Part shown: positions 53,538 through 64,000 of the stretch, piece by piece
How positions within the stretch are numbered: the stretch's first letter is position 1
How the letters are laid out: every line of letters begins with the position of its first letter
NCBI GenBank assembly: GCA_030374805.1
Contig: JARGSG010000004.1
Location: 1,612,001 to 1,676,000, forward strand
Source of the DNA: Gracilaria gracilis
Taxonomy: Eukaryota > Rhodophyta > Florideophyceae > Gracilariales > Gracilariaceae
Length of the DNA stretch: 64,000 bases
Direction: 5' to 3'
Program-made: the position numbers and the translations under genes
The notes under the pieces: generated by a model
Told to the model about the DNA's origin: nothing
The model's database searches: none
The model's input: the letters and a program-made list of their open reading frames with translations, nothing else

Positions 53538-53952
53538 TGCGTAGAAGGTGGCACACCCTCACGCTTCGAAGCTAGGAATAGAACATTCGTTATTTGAGAT
53601 GAAGTTAGTACATCTCCTATCTTTATTTCATATTGAGGATGCCCTATTTCTATGCTGCTTGCGGAGGTTTGCGCACACCCTAACGCTTCGCAGCTAGGTA
53701 TATGACATCCATTGGATGAGATGAAGTTAGCACATCTCCTATCTTTATCTTCTACAAAGAATGTACCATTCCTATGCTGCTTGCGGATTTTTCGTATTTT
53801 GTCACAACCATGTGGCTAAGAATAGGGTAATCATAGTAAGTAGCATTGCGAAGGCGGCACACCCTCACACTTCGTAGCTAAGATTAGGACATCCATTGTG
53901 TCACATAGGAATAGTACATCTTCTATTTCTATGTCATAATACTCTGCTGCTT
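53538..53952 (+). repeat. Tandem repeat with a 122-bp unit (about three copies)
   Basis: Unit 1 is 53538-53659 and unit 2 is 53660-53781, each exactly 122 bp and sharing GCACACCCT(C/A)ACGCTTCG, the GATGAAGTTAG block and the TATGCTGCT end. A third, altered unit (about 53847-53952) follows after an inserted stretch (53782-53846). It lies between the two hairpins. Confidence 0.75.
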
Positions 53953-54104
53953 GGAAAGGTTTTCGTATTTGTCCCAACCATTTGGCTAAGAAATTAAATA
54001 TAATGCAAAAACATACGCCAAGTTATAAGCAAGGGCTGGTAAGGCTGCGTGTTGGCGGTGTCACGTGCACCTCTACCACAGCTTTATCACTCACGGCGCG
54101 TTAG

Positions 54105-54229
54105 GACAGTGGACCGGGGTGTCCTTGAAAAATATGGAGAGTAAAATATTTTTCTGGGACAGCGGACCAGGGGGTCCTAGCGCTTCATCAGTACACTGAT
54201 GAATCGCCACGCCACCCCGGTCCGCTGTC
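54105..54229. repeat. Hairpin copy 2 (54158-54229) with an adjacent half copy
   Basis: The 72-bp hairpin has arms starting GACAGCGGACC and ending GGTCCGCTGTC around CATCAGTACACTGATG. A half copy, GACAGTGGACCGGGGTGTCC (54105-54124), precedes it in the same orientation as the left arm. Base changes in this copy make it less perfect than the one at 53.2 kb. Confidence 0.75.
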
Positions 54230-54414
54230 GTACAAACCGTTTCCTATAACTTCGCGTATATGTTTGCAATCACCAAGTTCCGTATCCCTCGAGTGTCCCC
54301 GCTTTCCCTGACACCTCTTTACGGCTTCAAGTGCATCTCAGACATCTTTCACATCTCCCTGTCGTGTTGAAAGAACCTAGTTCATGCTCTAAAGTTGCTA
54401 TCCTCTCCCGCCCG

Positions 54415-54554
54415 CTCCCATCTCCCGCGCACTCTCATATCTCGTCGGCAGTTGTCCCCCGCCCGCTGCAGTCTCCCGTGCGCTGTTTTCTCCCCTCCGC
54501 TGCCATCTCTCGTCCACTGCCATCTCCAGTCCGCTCCTATCTCCCGTCTGCTCC
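54415..54554 (+). repeat. Pyrimidine-rich minisatellite, 17-bp unit, about eight copies
   Basis: Units such as CTCCCATCTCCCGCGCA, CTGCCATCTCTCGTCCA and CTGCCATCTCCAGTCCG succeed each other without gaps. The open frame across it (54331-54714) is a product of the repeat. Confidence 0.75.
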
Positions 54555-54647
54555 GGAAATTCGAATCATAACCCGTCAACGCACCCGATTCGGGTGCGTG
54601 CATAAAATGGCTCCACATAGTTTATCGATGTCTACGTCACCGGCACC

Positions 54648-55154
54648 TGTCGTACAAATACCGATGAGGTGTGGGGTCCGCCTGGTAGAGAGAGCGCGCG
54701 AGGGCTCAACCTAAAGGGGAAAAACACACAGCCAATATGGTAGTAGGGCACCTGAAACCCGCAGGGGCAAACGGCGGGGCAACTAGTCTAGACCGTGTAG
54801 GTGTACGGTAGTAGACGTCGACGCGCGGTAAAACCTGAATAGTAATAGAGTAGCAAGTTACCAAGATGGTATAGTTACTTTCCTAGTGGTGCCTGGCTTT
54901 ACAATACCCAAGGGGGAAGGCGAGGTGCACCGTAATATATACAAGGTGCACCGACACCGATCTCCCATGCGGGCATGAAGTCATCGGCTGCACCCATGGC
55001 CTACTGTCATGGGCCAACAATGATAAACTATCCTAGACTATAAATTAGAAATTAAAAATTACAAAATACAGAATACCAATTGGTACAGTGCCGCCAGCAA
55101 AGCGCACCAGTAGGCCCACGTGGCACCAACCCATTGAGGTCTCATTGTACTACA
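54648..55154 (-). repeat. 3' LTR of the right-hand Ty3/gypsy copy
   Basis: It runs on the minus strand from TGTAGTACAATGAG (55154) to TTGTACGACA (54648), 507 bp, and is colinear with the LTR at 16638-17130. Next to its start on the element side is the purine tract GGTAGGAAGGGAGTC. Its outer flank is host-like sequence. Confidence 0.85.
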
Positions 55155-57362
55155 GACTCCCTTCCTACCCTGAGCCACGCCCTCGTGGCTCCCAGATCCT
55201 CTAACCAAGTTTGATGGCATTGCCATACCAATTGGGTTCTCGGCATATCGCATTGGTTGTCTTGCGATATGCGCCGCGCTTGTACCACAATGGGGAGCGC
55301 TTCTCCGTACCACCATGGTGGGTACCATTTTCATTTCGGAACGCACAATATCTCCCGGCCTCACCTTTATGGACTTCGAAAACCAGTTTGAATTGTGCCC
55401 TGGCCATCTTCTGGTTGACGGCAACCTGGCAGAAACAATTGCGATACAATTAGGTTTCTTCACTGACCACTCGGGTATACTCGCAAAAGAACTCGTGTAG
55501 ATTTCTACCTCTTCCGGGTACCACAACCCCTTAAGGGCTTCAGCATTCCCATATTGGTCATAGCCTTCGCATGTTGCTCGCCTGTCTCGGCCGATGACAC
55601 CATTCGGGTTCGTGCAATTGCCAATTTAGACATGACCAGCAGATGCGCCGACCTTCAGGGTTTCCATGATTCGGGCCAAATTGGGGACACTGTGCCTCAT
55701 CCGTTGCTGAGAAGCTATACCTCGAAGGTGTCTATTCTCGCCACTGACAGGTGTGGATACCGGCACGGTGGAAGATGCAGACGATTCTCAAGAGGTACAC
55801 TCTGTCGCGGTGAGCGATGCGCTTGGCGCTTCATTCAATACCCCTATGGTTGATGGATGGCCGCTTCGGTTGGCGTCTGCAGTGTACTGCCACAAAGGGT
55901 TCCAGTTTCATGTACATCAAAACACCCTCGGTGTCGATCATCCAAGACGAGCGCGAAACCTTATCGTGGTCAAAATAGCGCGATAAACATCTAGGAACCA
56001 TGTCGATTCTGTCTTCAAAGAATACCACACAAAGGTCTCGATTGGTTTCGTACCTTATAAGGACACAAACTTTCATGGTAAGCATAAAGACTCGCTCCGT
56101 TCTAGACCGTCCGAGGTATATTCATGTCCTTTCTGGCCTCGCTCCCATCCCGTAGCGGTCTCCTTCCTCCCTCTATGGTTGCGGCATCACCATATAGGTC
56201 CTGTCATGTGCAAATGGTTTGGCCTCCTTGCCGTTCGTTACCATCATAGTTGATTATGTTGTTCCATAAAGGTTTTCGATAGTACCATACAGGTTCATTT
56301 CATGCTCTCTTTCTGATTTCCATAACTTTGAAGCACCTTTAAGGTTTCCATCGTACCGTAAAGGGCTGCGCAGCATTATTAATGTCTCCCGCGCAGTTCC
56401 ATGCTCCACCTTTAAGGTTCATTCCAAACCGCATCAGTCTCCATGGGTGTCGTTCTTCATGACCACGAAGGTTTGGTTCTTCACAGCCACTATCCGGGTG
56501 ACGCAATCCTCCGTCGTGTCTCTACTGCCACAAACAGCTCAAACCAAATTGGTAGACCTTGCAGTTGCCCTTCTGTGCGCAGCGAGCGTCACGTAGTACC
56601 GATTTGGTAACTTGGCGGGTGCCGCGCGACGACGCGCGAGTGCCAGCAATGTACCTGAATGGTTCTGCATGATCCGCTCATACGCGGACACGCTGCACCA
56701 GACCCATGAGGTTACTTGCAAGGCGAATTAAAAAATTGCACGCCGAAATTACCCCACCAAACGGTATCAAAAACGCAGAAACACCTTTTGGTCTGTATCT
56801 CGGGAACCAAGCGGTTTCAGAAGCTGAGAATGGCCGATTTGGGAGCGCGGCACGCCCAAAATACTTAGATTTTTTGAACATGCCGGTGCACGCTCCCTAC
56901 AGACAATAGTGTAAACCGAATCGGTTACCCAGCGCGGCAGTCTGGAGATCTGGGGCGCCTCTCTCGCTTATCAAAAACCTTAATTTTTTGACTTTCACCA
57001 CTTGGGTTTGGAGCCATGCGTGCGCGGCGCGTGCCATGAAGGTGCGCGCGCGTGCCCGCCGCGTGCCAGCTTTGGCGTCGCTGCGACGCTGACGCGCAAA
57101 GCGCATCCCTCGTCGAGCTTCTTTCGGTACGTCGTCATCGCTAAATTTTCACCGTCTTCCGGCAAACCTTCTTGGTCTATTCGATGCACTCTGATTACCT
57201 TTTCCCAGTTGGTGTTAGCTGCTTCATTAAAGTTCTCCAGTTAGGTTCTAGTTAGCTTCAATTATCTCTTCAGTTTCCCTTATCGGTGTGTTGCTCAGCG
57301 CCTGAGGGAAGGCACGAAAACATCTCCCCCCTTCCTCAGAGCTGCGCATCACCTAGAAGGTT
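55155..57362 (-). other. Long 3' internal region of the Ty3/gypsy family, no clear domain
   Basis: This 2.2 kb lies between the end of pol and the 3' LTR. The part at about 56.6-57.3 kb recurs, with substitutions, at 43.6-44.3 kb, so it is a genuine part of the family. Several short frames are open (for example near 55.1-55.5 and 55.8-56.1 kb) but I recognise no domain. An additional eroded gene or a long untranslated region are both possible. Confidence 0.5.
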
Positions 57363-60300
57363 TCATCCATCATCCGGCATGTCCTCTCCCTTGCAGTTCC
57401 AGTAGCTTACCCGGAAGTGGTGTGGTATGGCTGAGGTCGGCCCAGCGGTATCACCGTCAGCGCCCCAGCCATACCAACGTACTGTGTACTTTAGACCTTC
57501 TTGGTTACGGCGGTGACCTAAAAGGCGTTTCACTGGGAACTCATTATAGACCTGAGATGGTATTCTTTCACCACTTTGGTTTAGATGAGCATTGGTACCA
57601 CTAGGGGTAGGTGTTTCCTCTGAAGGAGCAACTCTAACCCCCGCAGGTGGTACGTAGTCTGGGTCGTCACCCAGTTCGTCATCCTTAATTTCGATGGGTG
57701 TCCCGTCTTCCCGGGGCTGAGTCCTCTGGGCAAGCGCTTGGGGGTCACGCGCAGATTCTCCGCGTTCCTTCCTGGACTGAACCGTCCGAGGTGCAACCGT
57801 GATTCGGTCAATAGAGATCGTATTCTCTACACCATCTTGGTCCACCGTTACCGTGTGGTCGGTCGACCGAATTACCTTGAAAGGTCCCGATGATTTCCGA
57901 AAAAGCTTAGAATTGATATATCTATCAATAGCTTCATCATCGGCTTCATCACCCGGTCGTGGTTTAGCTTCTTTCGGAGGGTGGTCAATAAAGACATATT
58001 GACCCGGCGTAGCCGATACCACTTGGGTTACCTTTCGGTCGTAGTCCTCCTTGTACCGCTTCTGGGATGCTGTGAGCTTGCTCTCAGCATACTTGAGAGC
58101 TCGTCTCAACCTCAAAAGGGTATTCCGTTTGACCTGTGACGGTGTGAGCGCTCCGGCGGGTTCTTGTACTAATGGGTCCCCTTCAACAACAATACCTGGT
58201 GGGCGTCTTGACAGTATCAGATCTAACCGCGTAGTTTGCGTCGCTCGATGGACCTGAAGGTTATATGCGTACATCAGGGGCTGTACGAGCTCGTCTTAAC
58301 CAGTTTGGTGTTCTTCCGTGTAATGCCGCAGCCTAGATACCAGTGTTCGGTTAAAGTGCTTCACTTGCCCATTCGTTTGCGGATGATAGGCAGTAGTGAA
58401 GTAGTGCTTAATACCCAAGAGGTTACAAACAGCTTCAAAAAATTTCGAAGCTAAGTTCGAACCATTGTCGGTAAGTAGATAAAGCGGTGCACCATACGGG
58501 TAGATCCAATTATTCAAGAACGCCACCGCGAGGGTCGTAGATTTCGTGTCCTTCAAGGGTATCGCTCGCGTGAGCTTCGAGAACCTGTCGGTGATTACGA
58601 TGATGTACTGATACCCCCTTGTGGTTTTTGGTAATGGACCTAGAAGGTCTATTGCGACGAACTCGAGAGAACCCGCTGCAGGGAATAACTTCAAGTATTT
58701 CCTGTGCTTACGGAGACCTCCACGGGTACGTACGCAATATTCGCATTGACCTAAAAAGGTATATATATCATCAGCCATATGGGGCCAGTAGTACTTTTGC
58801 CTCAAGGTGTAGTACATTCTCGTACCTCCAGTGTGTACTGATAGTCTTGAGTAGTGGGCCAGGTACAGCACCCGAGGGCGCAGCACCTTGGGCACCACCT
58901 TCTGAAGGGAACCATCAATAGGACCTCGCCTCACCAGGAAACCATTTCGGTCGACGTCAAAGTTCGAGTCTTTCATACCTACTTGGTCCATGAGAGAGCG
59001 GCAATAAACATCGTTTGCTTGCTCTCTCAGGAATTCCTCGCGGGTAATCGGCATGACGTCTGTTTCCTCGAGGGCGAGTATTTCCCGAGCGATGGCATCA
59101 CTAAACCACGTATCCTCTTCGGGTAAAGACCAGTAACCTTCTAAGGTATCACCATCAAGGTTGGTAGAGATGGTAAAGCATGGGATATCGTCCTCTACCG
59201 GCTCGGTGTCCAAACCATCTGTGGTAATGCAAGACATCGCGTCTGCGACATTGTGCTTGATACCTGGACGGTACTGTACGTCATACTCGAACTCTGAAAG
59301 TCGTAACCGCCATCGGGCAAGTCTCCCTGATGCGTCGGCCAGACCCAGTATCCACCGTAGGGCATCATGGTCAGTTCGAAGCGTGAACCTTTCACCATAT
59401 AGGTAGGGACGGAGCATCAACATGCTCCAGACCACTGCCAGACATTCCTTTTCGGTTGTTGTGTAATTCTTTTCTGCAGGGTGCAGAGCACGGCTCCAGT
59501 ACCCTATAGGTGGTTTGTCGCCGTTTTTTGCTCCTGCATAAGACAGCAACCAATTTGGGCGTCCGAAGCATCGGTATCCAATGTGTATCGTAAACCAGCT
59601 TTGGGTAGTGCCAATATGGGAGGTGTCAAGAGCGCATGTTTCAGCGCCACAAACGCATCCATTTCCTCATTGGTAAGACATTCAAACCTTGTAGGTTGAC
59701 CCTTCAGCAGCTTCCTGTTGAGGGGAGCCGCTATCTTGGCAAATCCCTTGATAAACCGGCGGTATACATTGCACAAACCTATAAAGGATCAGATTTCCGT
59801 CTGGGACGTGGGTGGCTTCGCCTCCTGCACGGCCCGGATATTCCGCGGCGTCACTTCTAACCTTCCAAGGCTGATGATATGACCAAGGTACTCCACCTCT
59901 TTGGTAAAGAATTCGCACTTGCAGAGCTTCAGTGTTACTCCAGCTTCCCTCAAAAGGTTTAGAACTTCTCTAACATGGTGGAAGTGTTATTCTACCGTTC
60001 GGGAATATATGATTACATCATCGATGTAAACCAGAGCGGTTCTCCACTTCACCTTTGAAAGGATTATATCTAAAGCCCTCTGAAAGGTAGCCGGCGCATT
60101 GCGTAACCCAAAAGGCATACGCGTAAAGCGGAATAACCCAGCGTGGCAAGTAAACGTAGTTTTGTTCTTGTCTTCTTCCCTGAGGTACCTGCCAATAACC
60201 ACAATTGGCATCGAGCGTAGTAAAGATCTTGGCGTTGCCCAATGAATCTATACACTCGTCCATTCTAGGTATTGGGTACGAATCCCTGATGGTCATACTA

Positions 60301-63300
60301 TTCAGTCTTCTGTAGTCCACACAGAACCGCATACGGGTATCATTTTTCTTTGTGACGAGAACCACAGGGCTGGCCCAGTCCGCATTTGCTGGTTCTATGA
60401 CACCTTCACGGAGCATTCTCTCGACCTCGTTGAGCTCAACCTCGCGGGCTCTTGGACCTGCGCAAAAAGGCTGCTGGTATATGTGGTTTCAGCCAGGCAC
60501 CATATCAATACGGTGCTCTGTAGCCTTAATTTGGCCTAAACGGCCCGACCAGATGGGTTCAAATTCTTCCAAGAGACTGAGGAGCCGGTCTCGGAGAGCC
60601 TGGTTCTTTGCACCGATCTGGACTTCCTCTCTCCAATTCCGTACTGGGTCCAGTTCCATAGTCATTTCCTGATCTCCAACCTGAAAGGGATTGGCGATCT
60701 TCTGTTCCATTTTGGTGTTTGTCGATAACAGGGGCGCGATCTTCTGTTCCATTTTGGTGTTTGTCGATAACGGAGGCCCATATGCAGGGTATGGTGCATC
60801 TGTTCCTTCCCCTTCCTTAGAGGTGGCGACCTCGCCCAACCTATTAGGTGAGACCGTGAAAACTCCCTGTGGTGCCGGCAAAGCGATTCCAATAGTGGTA
60901 TTCTTGGGTAACGTAGCAATATGCTTGCTAAAGTTACTCAAGTACACCTTGAAGGATTGATTAGGGATGTTGTCGATAATCCCGTTTGCCATCAAGGCGA
61001 GATGTCTTTCTGCCAACCTAGGATGGTTCTGTAGCATTACCAATCCTGGAACTGCGCATGAGACATTCACTACCATTTGGATCATAGCCGGTATCGAAAC
61101 CAATTTGGTGAGTCGTATCTTGTTTGAGACCGTTTCGGTGGGTATATTGGACCTCGGCTTCTGACGCCAACCATTTCTGGTCTCCGTAGTACCCAATATG
61201 GCAATATGACCACCTTGACGGAGAGCGACCGTTCGGGACCCTGGCAAAATTGCCTTGACATGTCTGTCAATAAAGTTGGTCCCGAGGATACAGTCTGTCG
61301 CCAAACGATCCACCACAAAGAAATTGAGTTTCACCTTCAAGGTTCCAAGTTGTACCACAGTAGTTAACATTACTCTAAGGTGCAGTGGGCGCTCGTTAGC
61401 GTCCACCAGCGGGTTGATAGTCGGGGCAGGTCGAATGTTCCGCAAGACCGCATCGGGTATGACGCGAGCGTTTAGCACATTCGGACCGGCGCCGGTATTG
61501 AGTAGACACGCAACGGGAAGCTGTAGGTAATTGAGAAAGCTTACTGAAGCATTAACTTTATAGTTATTGTACTTCATTAGACACACCACATTGGGTACAT
61601 CTGATTCTTCTTTTTCCACCATTAAGGTTTCCCGTTCCGGTATCGACGGGCCTTCCAATTCACGGTTAGGGGTGGCCCTTACGCTAACCGTTCGGTGTTT
61701 TCCTGCTCCTCCTGAGCGGGACTGTCCTTCTCCAAGATCGGTGTTTCCTCGACGAGATGAACCTGAGATGGTGATGGTTGAGCTTGTACCCTCTTTCCAG
61801 ATCTATATAGGTTACGGTGGTTTTGCTGCCTGGCACTGATCAGATGTTCGCGCACCCCTGGGGGTATTTTGTAACATCTGTTTGCCAGATGGTCTGGCGA
61901 TAAACAGAGCCAGCAAACCAATCTACCTGTCTGGGGATCACGCATTGCCATCGAAGTAGGTCTGGTAACTGGATTGGTCGGTGCTGTAGCATATGAGGAT
62001 GCTGGCGAACCACCCGTTGAGGTTTGTTGAGTGCTCGCCGCACTTGGTGGCGACCTTACCGAAGCTGGTGGTACTGTGTACGACCAACTACCAATAAAGG
62101 AGGCTCGTGACTGAGCCTGCGGCGCAGTCACGCGATGAACCGCCAACCCTGTTGGTACGCGAATGAGCGAATCACAATCTGACGTAGTGCTTTCTTCTAG
62201 CTCCAATACTGACCGTTTCGGTTTATCCTTTGAGGTATGGGACGCCGACGGCTTCTTTCCGTGACGGAGATTGTCGCCTAGTCCCTGGGCATAACGGGCA
62301 AGCCCATTATAGTCCACCTAACGGTTGTTCGCCAGGTAGTTGCGTACCAGCGAACGGATCGCTTTGTCGACATTGTCGGCGAAAAGCGACTTCAACCTAC
62401 TAGTGGTAAAGACATTACCGCATCGGGTCGCCAGATTCCAAAGGCCCAACGAGAATTCCATTTCGGTTTGGCTAGAGCGTTGGCGATATGCCTGCACCTC
62501 AGCGTAACCTTCCTGGATAACCTCATCGGTAGCGTAAGTTTCCAGAATGAAATTAACCACTTCTGGGTACGTCTCTAACATCTCTGTCCCCTCTTCATCA
62601 ACCGCCAGGGTATTTCCACGGAGTCTACCTTGCAGCAAGCGGTAAGCTTTACCTTTAAGGTAAAACTGGAATAACCACATGGCAGCACCTTCGGAAAAAC
62701 CATTTTGGTCACATGCAATCTTGAACTTCTGCAGAAACTCAATTACCGCAATGGGATCATCACCTGTGAAGGTAGTATCACCCATCTGGAAGCTGAGCTT
62801 CTTATGGTGCTCGGTGATCTTCTGCGCAACCTCTTCGGTGTAAGCAGAGGATCGGTTTCTCAACCGATATGACCTATAGTCAACCGCTTTGGTGAAAAGA
62901 TCGCTCAGCGGCTGACGCACCTCTAAGGTTGTATCGGTGTCCGAATCCGAATCGGACGACTCGTACCGTTTCTTCTTACCTTTACGGTTTCTCTTTGACG
63001 ACTTCTTCGCCAACCTGTTTGGTTTCTTCTTGCGTCTACCTTTACGGTCATCATTCGACGATGAACCAGTATCGGTATCGGAGCCCGAGGAATCGGGGTC
63101 AGAGTCGTAGCCACGATTCTTTCCCTTTTTCCTCCTCCTTTCTTTACCCTTGCGGTTTCTTCTTCGTAGCCTCTCCTCTGGGTCAGACGAATCGCCCTCA
63201 GGTCCACCAGTCTTGGTGCCCTTTCGAACGTTACCTCCAATGGGTGGCAAGTACACGTCTCGAGGTCTCATCTCTATATGGCGCTCTTGAACTTTCCTTA

Positions 63301-64000
63301 AACCTTATAGGTACGCACTATCGGCCGGAATTGGCTTGATTGGTGCCGAAGAACCAGCAGGGATCTCTTGTGGTATGCGAGTAACCATATTCACCCCTGG
63401 GGTTTTTGTTTCCGCCATTCCTTCGGAAACCAAAAGGTCTTGAACCACTCGGTAGATATGCTCCCGGGCACCCGTTAAGAGGTACGTTTCAACCAATTTA
63501 GGTATGCGTTGAGAGAGCTAATGCATGGCTCGATCAACCACCAAGCGGGTAACGGCGTCCGTGTCCATTGAGGTCATAGCTTCATTAACCGTAGCGGTAA
63601 AAAGAGCTTTTGCTCGATCTTCCAATTGGGGCCAAAGGTCCTCAACCATTGTCGGCAATTCCTTATTAGGTTCAGGAGCCAACGGTGGCTGAGTGCCCGT
63701 ACCCTTTGAGGTTCCGGCCCGGGGTTGCCGAAGCAGCTCCTCAGGATTATCCAGAATTGGTTTGGCGGCCGGAGCCGCACCAGAACCCTTGTGGCTAGGT
63801 GGCGCGCTAGAGCCACGAGTGATCCTTGTAGGTCTTTCTATAGTGACCAATAGTGGTATCCAATTGCTTCCCGAGTATTCCTACGAAACCAAATAGGTGT
63901 GTGAACTTCCAGAATCCTTTCGAAAGTCTTCTGTTCACCAGTAAAGGTACGACAAAAACCAAGAAACTTCTAAGTCGGGAGACCAAAATGTCGTACAAAT

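Larger units (their letters stand above)
54648..64000 (-). mobile_element. Near-complete old Ty3/gypsy retrotransposon continuing past the right edge
   Basis: On the minus strand the order is leader and Gag (about 64.0-62.3 kb, with a Ser/Arg-rich segment and a core beginning LSDLFTKAVDYRSY), zinc knuckle CWLCLSPDHLANRC (about 61.9 kb), retropepsin (LLNTGAGPNVLNAR, about 61.5 kb), reverse transcriptase (about 60.4-59.9 kb, VYIDDVIIYS), RNase H (about 59.5-59.2 kb), integrase (about 59.0-58.3 kb) and a basic C-terminal region with a chromodomain-like end (VRWYGWGADG, about 57.5 kb). A 2.2-kb region without clear domains (57362-55155) precedes the 3' LTR. The 5' LTR is outside the window. It has roughly half a dozen or more breaks, fewer than the copy at 16.6 kb, so it is a younger fossil of that family. 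Confidence 0.85.

Noticed and set aside
53538-53952. Repeat array considered as a CRISPR or a centromere satellite
   Set aside because: Units are 122 bp, directly adjacent and few; there are no spacers, and three copies are too few for a satellite claim.
54331-54714. 127-codon proline/serine-rich ORF
   Set aside because: It is produced by the 17-bp minisatellite; the repeat unit shifts frame at every step.
1-64000. tRNA and rRNA genes
   Set aside because: No cloverleaf-like or rRNA-like segment was recognised on reading; a covariance-model search would be needed to be sure.

Overview
The window looks like nuclear DNA of a eukaryotic alga, most likely a red alga. The two plastid-type host genes (magnesium chelatase subunit H and a cyanobacterial/plant-type DNA gyrase A) and the arginyl-tRNA-protein transferase ATE1 show no introns. 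They sit as a host island of about 8 kb in a sea of transposable elements, as in transposon-rich florideophyte genomes. The assignment is an inference from gene content; no taxonomic marker such as rRNA is present.

Layout. 1-5.4 kb is a graveyard of PIF/Harbinger-type DNA transposons: three transposase relics and two Myb/SANT-like accessory-gene relics on the opposite strand. 6.1-9.0 kb is an apparently intact pogo/Tigger-like element with 29-bp terminal inverted repeats and a TA target duplication. 9.6-13.1 kb (plus) and 13.5-16.3 kb (minus) are two unrelated old LTR-retroelement fragments meeting at a 432-bp foldback element. 16.6-22.8 kb is an old Ty3/gypsy copy with its 5' LTR. 23.5-31.1 kb is the host island: gyrA (minus, broken) head to head with chlH (plus, broken by two in-frame stops but otherwise well conserved), then an intact ATE1 gene. 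31.3-36.8 kb is a young chromodomain Ty3/gypsy element with 397-bp LTRs differing at two sites and a 5-bp target duplication.

36.9-50.8 kb holds two copies of a CACTA/EnSpm-like transposon with the same design: a transposase gene and a divergently transcribed acidic/basic partner gene. The second copy's transposase is cut short and fused in frame to the C-terminal half of an OMA1-like M48 peptidase. Between the copies lie retroelement fragments, a ParB-like-domain gene, and three tracts with an 11-bp period, one of them a 287-bp inverted-repeat element. 50.8-54.6 kb has two LINE 3'-end relics, two hairpins, a 122-bp tandem repeat and a 17-bp minisatellite. 54.6 kb to the right edge is a near-complete old Ty3/gypsy copy on the minus strand, of the same family as the one at 16.6 kb; its 5' LTR lies outside the window.

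The host genes suggest one story: chlH and gyrA both act in plastids, are adjacent and divergent, and are both broken, while neighbouring cytosolic ATE1 is intact. Relaxed selection on plastid functions, as in a parasitic or non-photosynthetic lineage, would explain this. Decayed duplicate copies in a photosynthetic species, or assembly errors, are the alternatives.
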